A stretch of 64,000 nt of DNA from Circinella umbellata (GCA_025093555.1 JAIWNF010000025.1:434001-498000); one strand, 5' to 3'. Positions 1-13,500 are shown, counted from the stretch's first letter. The notes: generated by a model not told the origin, from the sequence alone. Made by a program: numbers and translations.

Positions 1-133
1 TTTTTAGTGCTGAAGAGAAAAAAAAAAGAAAACAATAAACTTATCACTGCGTATCATTATTACCTATCGGTAATACACTAGCAGATACGTACGTATAATG
101 ATACTGACGAAATCGATATTTGATATATTGTAG

Positions 134-356
134 TCGAATGGGTAATTCCCCAGCTCATTCTGCAACTCAACCTACCGGTGAGACATGGGAAGTCAAAAAT
201 CTATATGTGGCTGATGCATCTCTATTCCCTACTGCAAGTGGTGTGAATCCGATGGTTACGACAGAAGCTATTGCTATTCATGTTGCTGCTAATGTCATTG
301 AATCGCTTAAAAAAGAACCTGCTGTTACTATGACAAGCGAAGAAGCGAAATTGTAA
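134..356 (+). CDS. GMC oxidoreductase, long-chain-alcohol oxidase type, C-terminal exon (partial)
   Basis: This is the last exon of a gene that begins left of the window. The exon follows an intron ending in TAG at 131-133 and ends at TAA 354-356. The frame opens by completing a split Cys codon, then reads RMG, NSPAHSATQPTGETWEV, NLYVADASLFPTASGVNP and MVTT. This matches the C-terminal domain of flavin-dependent GMC oxidoreductases, where the conserved His-x-Met...CRMG and ADAS-FP-SGVNPM blocks close the FAD/substrate pocket. The particular spacing resembles long-chain fatty alcohol oxidases (omega-oxidation, usually membrane or peroxisome associated) more than glucose or choline oxidases. 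Only about 74 residues are visible, so substrate assignment is inference; membership of the GMC family is secure. Confidence 0.85.
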
Positions 357-1167
357 AAATACATATGGCAACTTAATTTATGTATTATAATTATTTTTTA
401 TTACAGCAATCTACATGCAAAAAAAACACAGTGCTAATCAATGTACTGAATTACTGCTCCTTATGTTAATAATATCTTCCTTGGGTATTTTTTTATTTAA
501 TAAAGTAACAAACCAGCTATATAACTTTTGAGACTGTGTATGTAGCATTGTCAATTATTTTATAACATAGACATCAATATATTATAGAAGTAACCTTTTT
601 GCTCTCATAGTCTCATAGTATTACTAGTTCAACAGGTTTATATGTAAATCATAGTTTAATATAATATTTACTACAATTCTTTACATTTACTATTGTATAC
701 TACATACTCAAAATTTATTCTTCAATTGGATGATCCACAGCTAAAAGTAGTTTAAATCAGCCAGCAGCGCTTAGCATAAAATACCAGACAGCCATGTAAA
801 CTTGAACTGTGCCATAGGCGTCAGAACACTTAAATCATTTGTTGAATTATTATATCTTGCACTTTATGCCTTGAGCAATAAATTTGTATCAAATCACATT
901 CATGTATTACGTCGATTACTTGCTCCATACATCACAACCAATACTGTGCAAGTTTACTACCATATAATAACACTAAAAAACATAATTATCTACTAATTTC
1001 ACAATGAAAAACAAATTAGGTTTCATGATATGACACATGAACACACCTCTATATCAGCGTGATAAACTCAATTAAAAATAAATAAATACATATGTATATA
1101 CAAAGTCGAAGCTCCCTTTATTTTCATTTAAAATCTTGCAGTGCTTGCTATGTAGGGTATCTAGTTT
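357..1167. other. Intergenic, convergent 3' regions
   Basis: This gap lies between the GMC oxidase 3' end (+) and the Spp2 3' end (-), so it holds two 3' untranslated regions. The sequence is AT-rich. I see no coding exon, tRNA or repeat. A short forward open frame at 802-996 has no protein-like composition. Confidence 0.6.
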
Positions 1168-2820
1168 TCATCTTCTGCTTCTTCTTGATGAATCGCTTCT
1201 GTGCGACGAACCACTTTTATCTGTATGTCTTTCTGAACTTCTACTTCGACGTCGGCGTCGTTCTCTGCTTCTGCTTCGATCACGACTTCTATCTCGACTG
1301 CTGCTGGAATAGTATCTATCTCTATCCCTTCTATCTCGTCGGTCACGACTCCGGCTCCTTCGTCGACTGCTACTATCACTGTTGCTGCGATGTTCTTTTC
1401 TGCTGTTATTGGCGCTGTTACTACTCGATCCTCCGTCACTATCCAGTTGTTCTTCCATCCTCTTTCGCTTTGCTACCTTTTTAAACAAACTTGTCTCCTT
1501 GTATTCATATCCACTTCGTCGATTTCGTTTCTTTTTCTCATTATTAATTTGTTCAGGTTTCGCTCCTAGACCTAATAATGCTTGCCGTTTAACAGGTTCA
1601 AATGCTTTAGGTGTTCTAAATATTTAAAAATAAAAACTTATTTAAAATAGTTCTCTTTTTTTTTTATGGTATCAAGATATAAACAAAAGAGTCCAGTATA
1701 ATATTTAAACTAGGAAAAAAAACTTACGGTGCATTCTTTCTGTTTCGACCAATACCTTCACCTTCTTTCCACCCTAACCCACGTAATAATGCAGCACCAA
1801 ATTGATCCACAGGGACGCGTTCATAATCTTCCATTGTTGCATCCTCAGGTCTTGTACGTACATCTTCTCGGAATGCTTCTGTTTCATCCGCCATAGGAAT
1901 TACAACTTGATTAGTTGGTTGATCATTACCATTTTCACCATCAACAGCTTTTCTTGCATCTGCATAATTTTTTTTGATACATTAGCCATACACATATATT
2001 TTTTATACCACCCTTCTCTTCCTCCTTCATTGCACTGCCAGTGAATATACAAATACCTTTAATGACTGCTTCTAAAGCTAGCTCTTCCAACGTCTTTGGT
2101 GTTTCCTTTTCTTCCGTAGTATGATCACCACTAACAGTAAGATGTTCAGTTTCCATACGTATCTCTGCTGTAGATTCTCGACTACTTTCTGCTGCTTCAC
2201 CATCGTTCTTTTTCATAACCTGTAAACCAAATGATTGTGTGCTTTGATCAAGAATTTCAGGCTTTTGATCTTTTTCCATTTCTGGTGCATGTTGTCCACT
2301 TGGAATATATAGCTGTTTCTTTTTAGCCCGCCAATCAACATTAGGTAATGGTGCGATCGTTAATGGTTTTTCTTCTTGTTTAGGAGTTAGTCTTTATATT
2401 TACCAAAGAGAGATAAATCGATTAGTTTGTTTGAATCGTATATTGATCGTTGAGCAGAAAAAAATGAATAAAGTGTCTTCTCCCTCCTAATCACGCATTA
2501 GCTTTTTTTTTCTTGTCATCGATGTAATAAACAAGCAAAAAAAGATTGTGTCAATTTACTTTCGAATGATTTGAAGCTATATATAACATTTCTCTGTCGT
2601 AGAGATGAGGGAGAAGACATTTTGATATTTAACTGAGCTTTTTTTTCTATGAAGTTTATCATATTACTTACTCTTGAACTTTGTTATCATCGAAACCGGT
2701 AACCATCGATATTTGATCTTCTTCTTCATGATCCTCATCGTCACCAAAGCCGAATCGTTTGGCACCAGCGAATTTTTGCCGAGGACCACCTTTTTTTTGA
2801 AATGGTAGTTTATTAGACAT
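1168..2820 (-). CDS. spp2: Pre-mRNA splicing factor Spp2 (G-patch protein) with RS-rich C-terminus
   Basis: Four exons on the minus strand: 2820-2672, 2391-2057, 1959-1728 and 1615-1168. They total 1164 nt (387 residues) and all join in phase at GT-AG borders. The N-terminus (MSNKLPFQKKGG) is basic. Residues about 206-232, encoded by exon 3, carry the Spp2 signature YERVPVDQFGAALLRGLGW followed by EGEGIGR, a G-patch-like motif. Spp2 binds and activates the DEAH ATPase Prp2 in the activated spliceosome, so the product should act in the nucleus at the first catalytic step. The last ~80 residues are Arg-Ser/Arg-Asp dipeptides (RRRSRSRDRRDRRDR-like), which the short yeast protein lacks and which resembles metazoan splicing factors. 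Intron 1 is long (280 nt). Identification is strong; Prp2 partnership is from the family. Confidence 0.9.
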
Positions 2821-5800
2821 GATTATTTATAAAACAAGGTAGATCTGTTCAAAAAAAAAAAAAAAACTGTGGAGAAAAAAGATAAATATATTTTCGCAGC
2901 AATAAAGAGTGCTTAAAAGTGAACTGAGTTATTTACTGAAGATTAATTACTGATAATTTTATAATGTAAAGACATTTCATCCTTTTATGAGTAGACATTA
3001 TAATGCTTTCGATATCCAACATTTACAAAACATGATAAAGTGTCCTATAACTCTTTCTTATTGACTGAAATTAGCTAATGAAAGCTGGGAAAGAATAACA
3101 ATACGTAGCGAATGTAACTCTATTCCTTTGTCGCATTACTTAAAAAAAAAACGTGGACTGGAATGCCCCTGTTTGTCATACAAAAAAGCACTATAAGTAC
3201 CATAGAACAACTGCTCTCTTGCATCTATGACAGCCATTGTTTACTAGTTATCCTACACAACAATGGAAATGTTGAGTACTTTAAGCGATTGGGATTTTTA
3301 CAGTAGTTTCTGCATCGAGACAAAAGAGAGGTTTAAATTGGTGTACCGAATAAAGTTAAGATGGTTCTCTTTACATTAATGAAACCAAGTGAAATATCAA
3401 TATTGAAATATAAACTATGCTATATTATTGTTACCCGTGCATATGATCTATCATTGTAGTATATGTATTATTTATAGTGCTTCAACAGATTTATGGTGTA
3501 ATTGTAATGTTATTTCATTAGTATTATGACTACAGATAGTATAACATACGGTCAGAAAAGGAGTAAGTGATGTTTCACAGAAAAAAATACCTTTTCTTCT
3601 TTAAATCCGTTATGCAAAGCAACAAAGTACCAATAGCAACAATACAATTTAAGTTTCCAGTAGTTTGTTTGATTCTCTTTTTCTTCTCATTGTTCTTTTC
3701 AATAAAAAGAATACAATAACTAATCTAACCAATACACCTATTATGGATGACTGCTATTTCTACAAAAACCCAGAAATGTCTGCCAAAACAAATAAACTGT
3801 TCTTGTCGCAATTAGATTTGTGTTTGTTTGTAAAATCGGTGTTCTCCGCACTTTTAAGTATAGTACTTTTTTTTGTGTCTTACAGACTGTCACTAATATT
3901 GATTAATGCAATTCAATAGTAGTCATAAGCCATGATTATTTAAAATATATGTTTTACATAGGCATGCGGCGCAGATAATAAACAGTTGTTTATACTGATG
4001 TCAGTAGTCCAAAAAAAAGTATGCACATCTATGCGGGGTTGACTTTATTTTTTTCAAAGTTCAAAATCCTTATGATCAAAATCCTGCATCATAATAAAAT
4101 TTAACTCTACCATGTTTAAAGCTTAGTGCTGTACTACATTTTCTTTATTTGTATTAACAATTCGAGAAATAGAAATAACTTTATTTAAAATTTACATGCC
4201 CAATAGAATAGTATGCGAAAAAAAAAGCATGAAGCCTTTGAAAATGATAAGAATAAACAATCATCATCAATACAAAAAAAAAAAAAGGTCAATCCCATAC
4301 ATATTATTATTTCAAGAATGGAAGTCTTAAACCCATATGGCGCAGTACATAGTTACGTGAAAATATCCGAGCAACAAAGCTCTGAAGCTTACTAAACATG
4401 ACCCGCCCGTGATATGATGAGAATCATGACGGCACAGAGCGAGATAGAAAACAAACAAGAATAAATTATGCCTAATACCAAGTCATAAATTATGTAGTTA
4501 AACCTTAATACCTTTTAACAACTGCGTGTGGATGTATCATCTATTATAAACAGACTCATTAAAATTATTTATAAAAGTGACAGTATATTCAACATTATTA
4601 ATACGAGTACGTAACGAGTGAGTTAATTTTATTTACTTTACTTTTGTAAGTATGTTTTATTATCATATGAAGCGTGTAAAAGTACAATGCATCACGCTTT
4701 ATGACAATGTAAAGACAAAGATTCTGTTCTCACCAAAAACGTAATTACTATCATGCCTTTGTCACTCATCTATGTTGAAAGCAAAACAAAAAAACTTTTA
4801 TATGGTGAACGTTATACAACAAAAAGAAAATAAGGACATTTGTTCTTAATTTTCTGCTATAAAAGCTATTGAAAACAATCTCACGGGACTTTGCGGAATT
4901 CTGCACAAAACATTGCATATGTGTCATTTAGAGTCTTCTTGAAAGGTAAGTGCATAAATTTTGTTAAAAGTTTTGAGTCCAACAATTAGGTTCATAATGC
5001 CCAATTTCAGAACAGAACGCGGGAAAAAAAAATAAAACTTTGTTTCTTTGTTCACTTGTAAGTATGCAAAACACATTTAAAAAATGAAAGCAGGGATGTC
5101 ATATTATGGTATTTTGATTTAAGCTCACTTAAGTCTCTATGTACAAATACTCAGCTGCAGCAAAATGTATCATTGAGCTTATTAATTTCCGTTTTCATGT
5201 TGTCGTAAAATCTGATGACTTCCTTTATTTATTTGACAAACAAATCATAAAGCTCAATATCTCATAAAAAATGACAATGTAGCCTGTTTTCACCAGATAT
5301 GTCATAAAGGAGACAATGAATGACTTTTTCTATAACATATCACACGTCATTTTATTAATGAGCATACATAAGGTGACACCAAAAAAAATTATCTTCTTCT
5401 TATCGGTGTACAAATAACTGAATAAATGTGTTTGTTTCAGTATGAAATATAAGTATACTTAGTAAAAGGAAGACATATAGATGAAAACAAAGTTTATGTA
5501 CAACCTTTTACGTCATAAAATAACACGAAAAAAAAATACACATTTAAAAAAGCTTAACCTTATATTGGCCTTATTATCTATAAATATTATTATTATAATT
5601 ATTATTATTGTTGTTGATGTTGTGATGTTCTGTTCTTTCTGTACCAAGCTCAATCTTTTATTTCCTTTGTGACCCTGTAGTCTGTCAACCTATTGAATGC
5701 GTAAGCTTGCGACTATGGCGCAATTTGTGGAACCCATCCCTGTTTATTTTTGTACCCTATGATCATCAAAAAAATGCACATATTCTTCGCATTGCATGAC

Positions 5801-5944
5801 ATTTAATCAAACAATCAGTATATATATATATATATTGTATATAAATAGTCCTCGCCTATTGAAGAACAAAACTTTTGGTTTTTCACAGAATCATTCTTTT
5901 TTTTTCTTGTTGTTTTTCTTGTTGTTTTTCTTTTAATTTCTCAA
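2821..5944. other. 3.1-kb intergenic region, divergent promoters of spp2 and SulP permease
   Basis: Both flanking genes start outward from this gap. It holds poly-A/poly-T tracts and a short (TA)n run near 5819-5836. The block just before the permease ATG is pyrimidine-rich (repeated TTGTTTTTC units at about 5906-5940), a usual fungal leader composition. Open frames at 3665-3919, 4213-4395 and 5481-5672 show low-complexity Lys/Asn/Ile composition and no recognisable protein. Nothing else was seen. Confidence 0.5.
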
Positions 5945-8900
5945 ATGCCAGTTTCTGACAGCATAATTGTCGACTATGAACAAGTGTCTTATAAACAAAA
6001 AGCACAAGCGTATAGTCGAAAATTACCAAAAAAATCTGTAGCTTATATTACCAGTCTCTTTCCTATTTTACACTGGATTCATCGATATAATATTGCAGTA
6101 AGTAACATTGTGGAAAATAATAATAAAATAATGAAGAGCCTTGCTTGATTCGGGCGAATATTATCCGCTGTTCCATGTTACATAGCTTTTGACTTATTAC
6201 TTTGATATATATAGTGGTTGTTACGTGACCTGATTGCGGGTGTTACTGTAGGGATTGTTGTTGTGCCACAAAGTATGGGATATGCCAAAATTGCAGAATT
6301 ACCAGCCGAATATGGTCTTTAGTATGATCTTTTATATAATTTTTCTATTATTTTTTGGTTATCAACCTTTACAGGTCATTAATCTTTCTGTCTCACTCTT
6401 TCTATATGTGATGTATTATCAAAATAAAGTACTGCTTTTGTTGGTCTTTCTGTGTACTGTTTTTTCGCCACCTCGAAAGATATTAGCATTGGCCCGACAG
6501 GTAAATGATATGATGAACAAATTAAGTTACATATAGAAACAAAACAAAAAAGTGACAAAAAGTGGAATGTGTTTCATTTTTATTTTTTAAGGTTTACAAC
6601 ACATAAGTCTTGCTAACTTCCGTGTATCTTTTTTTTAATCTCTTGTTACGTATTAGCCGTAATGTCTTTATTACTTGGCCAGACTATTATTCGAGGAACG
6701 ACTGCCGAAGGTTCCACTATCACAGGACCAGAAATTGCAGTGACATTCTCTTTAATTGCTGGAGCAGCAATTTTATTTATTGGTCTCGTGCGACTGGGAA
6801 TTTTAGTAGATTTTATTCCAGGTACGTGATACACACATTGGAAAAACCTTATCTTTTTTTTTTCAACAATAGCATGAAGGAAAAGGATTAAAAGAGAAAA
6901 ACTAATTATTCAAAAAATTATGTTAATTTCTATTATATATAATATCGTCACTTAAAAAACAGGACCTGTTATAGGTATTATATTTGTGTTGAATTTGAAA
7001 AGAAATAAAAAAAAAGGAACAACGAGTGACATTATTCTTACCAATATCATTTTACGTACATGTGAAAATAGCTGGTTTTATGACGGGTAGTGCTATTACG
7101 ATAACATGCAGTCAGCTGAAAGGCTTGACCGGTACGTTAGTTTTTCTTTCAAAAAAAACATCTTAGTAGAAGAATTAAACAATAAATTCTTAATATCAAC
7201 ACCATTCATATTGCTATATAGGTATCAAAGACATTAATACTCACGATCCAGCCTATCTCATTATTGGAAATTTTTTCAAAAACGTTCCAGAAATCAAGTT
7301 GGATATTGCATTTGGTCTCAGTGGTCTCATTTGGTTATATGGAGTTAGTTATGGATCTATTTATTTAGCGAACAAATACCCTCAATATGCAAATCATCTT
7401 TATTTATTTAGTATCATGCGTAACGGTATTTTGGTACGTTTACTGTTAATGAGTCATAGATTATTTAATGAAGCATTCATGATACAAAAATTTTGACTAA
7501 TTTATCACTTCTCTTTTGTCTAGGTTATCTTTGGGACATTAATTTCGTATCTAATTCAATTAGGTCGCGATGAAAGTCCAATCAGTATCCTGAAGGATGT
7601 TCCTGCTGGTTTCCAGGCTATGCAAGTTCCACATGTCAACACAGAACTTCTATCCATTGTTGCCCCTTCGTTACCTTCCGGTATTATTGTTTTGATTCTT
7701 GAACATGTTGCTATTGCCAAGTCATTTGGTCGTCTCAATGACTATACCATTAGTCCGAGTCAAGAAATTGCCGCTATTGGAATCACTAATATCATTGCTT
7801 CATTTTTTGGGTATGTTATTGTTTAGTTTTTTTATTCCATTTTCTTTTTATAAGGTGTACAATATTAATTAAAAGTATGTGATTAATTTATATTTCTATC
7901 ATTTTAGAGCTTATCCCTCTACTGGTTCCTTCTCCCGTACTGCAATCTTATCTCGTTCTGGTGTAAAAACACCCCTTTCCGGTGTGTTTTCAGCTGCTGT
8001 CGTCTTACTTGCACTTTATGCACTTACACCCGCATTTTATTACATCCCAGATTCAATTTTAGCTGCAGTCGTCATTCATGCTGTTGCCAATTTAGTATCT
8101 GGACCTGCTTACATTAAACGACTCGCATCGATCAGTCTGTGGGAACTCTTTATTTTTGCAGTTGCTGTTTTTGTGACTTTTTTCTCATCCGTTGAATATG
8201 GTATTTACGCCGCCGTTGCTTTAGCTATTGTTATTCTTTTATTTCGGATTGCAAGACCCCGATTTTGGCCATTAGGTCGTATTCCTCTCGCTGCCACTAC
8301 AACTACAAAGAAACAAGTTTCAACAGATAATGATAACTATAATGAAAAACCCATGTTATCAATGAAAAACAAACATGATCAGCAGCAGTATCTTTATATT
8401 GCCGAGAATCATCCATCTCTTGGTGATCGTGTTGAAAAACTACCCGCAGGGTTACTTATGTGCCGTGTCGATGAATCTTTCACATATCCAAATTCAAGCT
8501 ACATTTCCGAAAAAATTATTACCTATTGCAAAAGCCGAACGCAACGCTCTGGTCCCAAACTAACAAAACAAGAACGTCCATGGAATGATGATGGAGAAGA
8601 AGAAAAAATTATCAGACAAGAAGGGCCCCAACAGCAAAAATCAAAACTACCAAGACTTCATGCTCTTATCATTGATTTTGCTAGTGTCAATCGATTAGAT
8701 TCAAGCGGTTTACAAGCGCTTGTAGATGCACAAAATACGTTGAATCGATACAGTGGACATCATGTTGAATTTCATTTCGTGACCGTTCTCAACCCTGCCA
8801 TTCGTCAAACATTGATTGTTGCTGGATTTGGCACACAACCCACCATGCAGTATCTTGCCGAACCAACCGAAGTACTGCCTTTTATCCCACAACAACCGGT

Positions 8901-9246
8901 TACTACTCCATGTCATGAAAAAGAAGAACCAAGATTCGATATTGAACAGCCTCCACCACAGCCAGAATGTACAGAATCTGATGATGGTGCTTGTAGTAGT
9001 AGTAACAGCAGTAGCAATGGTAGTAATGACCAGAACAAGAGTGTAATGAAAGGAGATGGACAAGTTGTTATGATTGAAGATGTTGCGGATGAGTTGGAAG
9101 ATAGTGGTGGTGTAAATAGTAAATCTATTCCACTCCCAAAAGATCGTTATCCATTTTTCCATTGGTCTTCTGACGAAGCTGTAAAATCTGCATCATTATC
9201 AATGGAAGCACGCGGCCGTAAAGAGGATAGTAAAAATGACCAGTAA
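5945..9246 (+). CDS. SulP/SLC26 family sulfate (anion) permease with C-terminal STAS domain
   Basis: Nine exons: 5945-6097, 6215-6321, 6430-6500, 6657-6821, 6963-6974, 7072-7131, 7222-7433, 7524-7810 and 7908-9246 (2406 nt, 801 residues). The frame shows the SulP hallmarks in order: WLLRDLIAGVTVGIVVVPQSMGYA, FVGLSVYCFFATSKDISIGP, LLLGQTI, PVIAGFMTGSAI, and the AYPSTGSFSRTAI block near residue 360. A hydrophobic multi-span core covers residues about 45-490. A STAS domain follows, with LIIDFASVNRLDSSGLQAL near residue 610, preceded by a hydrophilic insertion. The tail (about 700-801) is Ser/Asp/Glu-rich, probably cytosolic and regulatory. It likely imports sulfate across the plasma membrane, but fungal SulP members also carry other anions or sit in the vacuole. 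Exon 5 is only 12 nt. The next gene is convergent, with a short shared 3' region. Confidence 0.92.
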
Positions 9247-9405
9247 CAACAGTAATACTATTTAATTATATCATGTTTACATTGTGTATATGTATATATA
9301 TTTAGAATGCCTTATTTTTTGAATACCAAATGTAACATTTTTCTATTTTTTTTTCTATATAAATATTTGATGATAATTATAATAATCAATGTTAAATATA
9401 CAAAA

Positions 9406-9790
9406 TTATAAACCCTTTCCCTCCAAATTCAATTTTTGCTTTTCAAGTTCGTCACGTTCTCGAACACCTGATGGTTTGAATAGTCTTCCGTCTGCTTTCC
9501 GTGGTTCTTCACCAAGTACCACTATAAAATAAAATTTGTTAGCGCCTTTTACATAAACCACAAGGATTATCTTCTTCTCATTCTCGAAACTTTCAGTTCA
9601 TTACTTACATCGTTTATAAAGAATCCATGAAGTGGCTACTACAAAGGGTGCAGAAACCATAACTGTTGCCAATCTACGGTTCATGTTGGGTTATTGGAAC
9701 ATCCACATTGAATAATTTTAATGGTTTTTAATTATTTAAGGTAACATAAAAGCTTTACCTTCTTCCAGCAGGTGAGAGTTTGATCGCCAT
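9406..9790 (-). CDS. Small single-pass membrane protein, 70 residues (unrecognised)
   Basis: Three exons on the minus strand (9790-9759, 9673-9609, 9521-9406) join in frame to give 70 residues: a start MAIKLSPAGRRLATVMVSAP, a hydrophobic segment (about residues 13-30) ending in WILYKR, then a charged C-tail with GEEPRKADGRLF and ELEKQKLNLEGKGL. A shorter model beginning at ATG 9684 is possible but would ignore the good GTAAAG donor at 9758 that extends the frame. The basic N-terminus plus one membrane span is typical of small mitochondrial inner-membrane assembly or subunit proteins; that is inference, and I cannot name a family. It is convergent with the permease and divergent from Doa1. Confidence 0.68.
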
Positions 9791-10556
9791 TATTACTTTT
9801 TTCTTTTGAAATTTTCGAAAAGCGTAGAGAAGTTGGAGCTTTATTTTTATTTATACAATAAACCTCTCCCAGTTTGCACTCAGCCATTTTATCCCTGACA
9901 ACATTTCCTAACTTGTATTGTCATAGCAACGCAAATACATTTTCTGTTTATTTGATTTCCTGTTACAGAGATGGTTTTTTTTCTTTTCATGCTTCATATA
10001 ACTAATGAAAAACTTATCCTTATAAAGGTTGCTGAGTAGCAGTTCGCGTAACTAAATAAAGATAGAGAGAAGACATAAGAAACTTGTAAGGACATTATTG
10101 GCATATATTCCAATAAAGATGACGATAATGTTTTATGATGAGAATAGGTATACTCAACTTCTCTTTATGATGTTGTCCTCACAACCTACTTACAGTATAC
10201 TATCTAGTATCTACTAACAGTTCGGTGTTCTGTTGGGAGTAGAGGTATATTATTTTATCCCAATGAATGTCATTCGATATTCAAAATATGTGCGTGCATA
10301 TGCAACTAAAAAATATATTCAATATATACAATGTAATAACTTATATTGGAAGATATTTATGTTAATAAACACTATTCAGAATCTTAAGTTGGTCTCACTG
10401 ATCTTCAGTCTACAAAATACAGCACAATGCTACCTTGTTGGTACATCGGCCAATCAGATCTAGGGCGGAGAAATCCTTTGTAGTGATATTCACTTTATTA
10501 CTTGCTAAAAAAGAGTTGACGCGTATCCCTCTTTTCTTTCTATATAAAAGCATACC
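9791..10556. other. Divergent intergenic region (small membrane protein / Doa1)
   Basis: This 766-bp gap carries the promoters of the minus-strand small protein and the plus-strand Doa1 gene. It is AT-rich with no recognisable exon. The last 60 bp before the Doa1 start are pyrimidine-rich with a TATATAAAAG stretch at 10541-10550. Confidence 0.5.
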
Positions 10557-13500
10557 ATGACTGTTGCTTATAAACTAGAAGCAAATCTTCACTCGCACGA
10601 ACAAGACGTATGTTATGCTGCTGTTTTATTATACACCTCAGTACTTTTGAAGATATAAATAAATAAGCATGCACAGTATGATTCATTTACTAAATAATAA
10701 TATTATTAGGTACGAGCCGTCAGTGCAGTTTCTAACGATCTGCTTGTTTCTGGAGCTCGTGATAAAACTGTGCGATCCTGGAGACGTGTCAGTCCTACTC
10801 AATTTACACCTGAACATGTTTTTCATGGACATGAGCACTTTGTTAATTCATTAGCAACAATCTCATCTTGTGAACAATTCCCCAATGGTACGAAACTTAT
10901 TAACACCACAATAGCTGCAAAAAACAAACGCACTAATGCTGTTGTCATTATATAGGGCTCATTGTTTCTGGTGGAACCGATAAAATCATCAATGTCTATG
11001 ATCCTTCTACACCTAATGCTGCACTTTATACGCTTATTGGACATGAGGAGAATGTCAGCGCACTTGCAACCACACCTACTGGTACTATTGTTTCTGGCTC
11101 CTGGGACAAGTGAGTTTCTTTTATGAAAAAGCAAAAAAGACAAAATCATGATCGACGGCATAGGAAGAGAAAAAAAAAGTACTCACATATTTGTGCATGT
11201 ATATTTGATGGGATTATAGAAATGTGATCGTATGGAAGAACTTTCAGCAAGCTTATACATTAAAGGGTCATACTGCCGCAGTCTGGGCTGTATTGGCAAT
11301 TGAGGACGATCTTATCTTAACTGGTATGTTATTATAATTTGTTTAATAACGACAGATAGTGTATACTCTCAGGAAATATTACTAAGATGGACGAGATTAA
11401 TAACATTATTGATTATTATTATACAACAATAGCTGCAGCAGATAAGACAATTCGTTTATGGAAAGATGGAAAACATGTTCGAACTTTTAATGGACATACA
11501 GATGCTGTCCGTGGTCTTGCAGCAGTTCCCGGTATCGGATTTGTTTCTTGTTCAAATGATGGGTATGATATGAAAAACGTAATAATTCATGGAAACGCAG
11601 AAATTAAGATCCAGAGGCTGACATTTTTTTTATCATTGACAATTTTTATAAGGACATTACGGGTCTGGACATTGGATGGCGATTGTGTACAAGAATTGAG
11701 TGGTCATACATCCTTTGTATACTCAGTCTCAGTGCTCAGCACTGGTGAATTTGTTTCATCGGGTGAAGACCGAACTGTTCGTATTTGGAAAGGTAATTGA
11801 TAACTAGAGTGGATGCTTCGGAAGAGATAATTGGAAATACAGACTTTTTATACAAGGATTAATTTCAACCACGATAAAAAAATAGATGGTGAATGTATTC
11901 AAACTCTTCAACAGCCTTGTATTTCGGTTTGGGCAGTATCACCATTGCCAAATGATGATATTATCGTAGGTGGTAGTGATGGTGTTGTGAGAGTCTTTTC
12001 TCGTGCAGCAGAACGAATGGCTGATGCAGAAACACAAAAGGTGAGCTACTTGTATCCGTATAAGCAAACCAAACCATCTATTCTTTTTTACTTAACTTTA
12101 ATTTATTTATTATATTCAGCAACTTGAAGATCTTATTGCTGCTCAATCAATTCCATCGTGAGTAAACTATGTTTGTTTTTTACATACATGTAACCGAGTA
12201 CGCGTGACAGTGGTGATAACGGCGACAATGATAAATAAAATATTTAACATTTTTTTTTAACTTGTTGGAACTTTAGGAACCAAGTTGGTGATGTCAACAA
12301 AGAAAAACTAAAAGGCCCTGAAGCACTTCAGGAACCAGGCAAAAAAGAAGGTCAAGTTATAATGGTGAACGTGAATGGAACAGTTGAAGCACATCAATGG
12401 AGTAGTCAAACCCAAAGCTGGCAAAAGATTGGTGATGTTGTTGGTGGAGTTGGCTCTGGAAACAAACAGTTATACGAAGGAAAGGAATATGACTATGTTT
12501 TTGATATTGATATTGGTGCTGGTCCAAACGCAATGTTGAAGTTACCATATAATGTATCAGGTACAAAAAATGTTGATTATTTTTATACCTTCCTTGGAGA
12601 AACAACTAAAAACTGATAACTGCTTCCTCCTTTACCAATTTTCAAACAGAGAACCCATATCAAGCTGCACAGAACTTTATTTGGCGTCATGAACTATCAC
12701 AAGGTTTCTTGGACCAGATTGCTGACTTTATCACAAAAAACGCCCAGGGTGTTGAACTTGGCCAAGGAGCTGGAGCATATCAAGATCCATTCACAGGTAT
12801 GGAATTTAGACTAGAAAATAAAATGGATAATTTTAGATATTCACTATGGTTTTTCTTTCTTTTGAATATAGGTGGTAGCAGATATACTCCTGGACAAGCT
12901 TCATCAGGCTTTCAAAGTTCTCCCTCGGATCAATTTAGGGACCCCTTTACAGGTAAACTTTTTTACAATTGAACTTGATGACGCAATAACAAAAAAAACT
13001 TATGTTTGTTTCTCATTGTTCTGCTTAAAAAACGAAGGTGCCTCTTCTTACCAAGGACAATCCGCTCAAATGATTTCTGAAACCAAGTCCCCGGTACCCA
13101 AGCAACGAATCTTGCCACTGGTAACTAATCCTTCATCTTTAAATAATTATCTACTTGATTATTGACCTTGTTACTGATAATATTATTCTATTATGTTTTA
13201 CTTTTTCAAGGGTACCTATCTTTCACTCAAACAATCTAACTTGGATGCTGTTACTTCAAAATTACAATCTATTGATAGTGAAATGGGGAGCTCAAGGTTA
13301 TCAGCTGATGATATGAACACACTAACAATGTCTCTTGCTTATTTAAGTGATCCATCCAGTGGAAGTGTAAACAAGAATGGTATCAATATCTTGGCCAAGC
13401 TTTGCTGTACTTTACCGCCTGAAAAACGATTCCCTGCTTTAGACTTACTACGACTTTTCGCATTATATACACCTGAATCTATTAGCGAAGTAGTTCCTGA

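Noticed and set aside
1161..1439. Acidic minus-strand frame and long plus-strand frames over the spp2 RS tail
   Set aside because: Both are shadows of the RS/RD codon repeats in other frames.
8710..9162. 150-residue minus-strand frame across the permease 3' end
   Set aside because: Antisense shadow of the STAS and tail coding sequence; no recognisable protein.
9406..9684. Shorter two-exon model of the small membrane protein starting at ATG 9684
   Set aside because: A clean upstream exon (9790-9759) joins in frame and uses a TAG acceptor inside the alternative start, giving a fuller N-terminus; kept only as an alternative.
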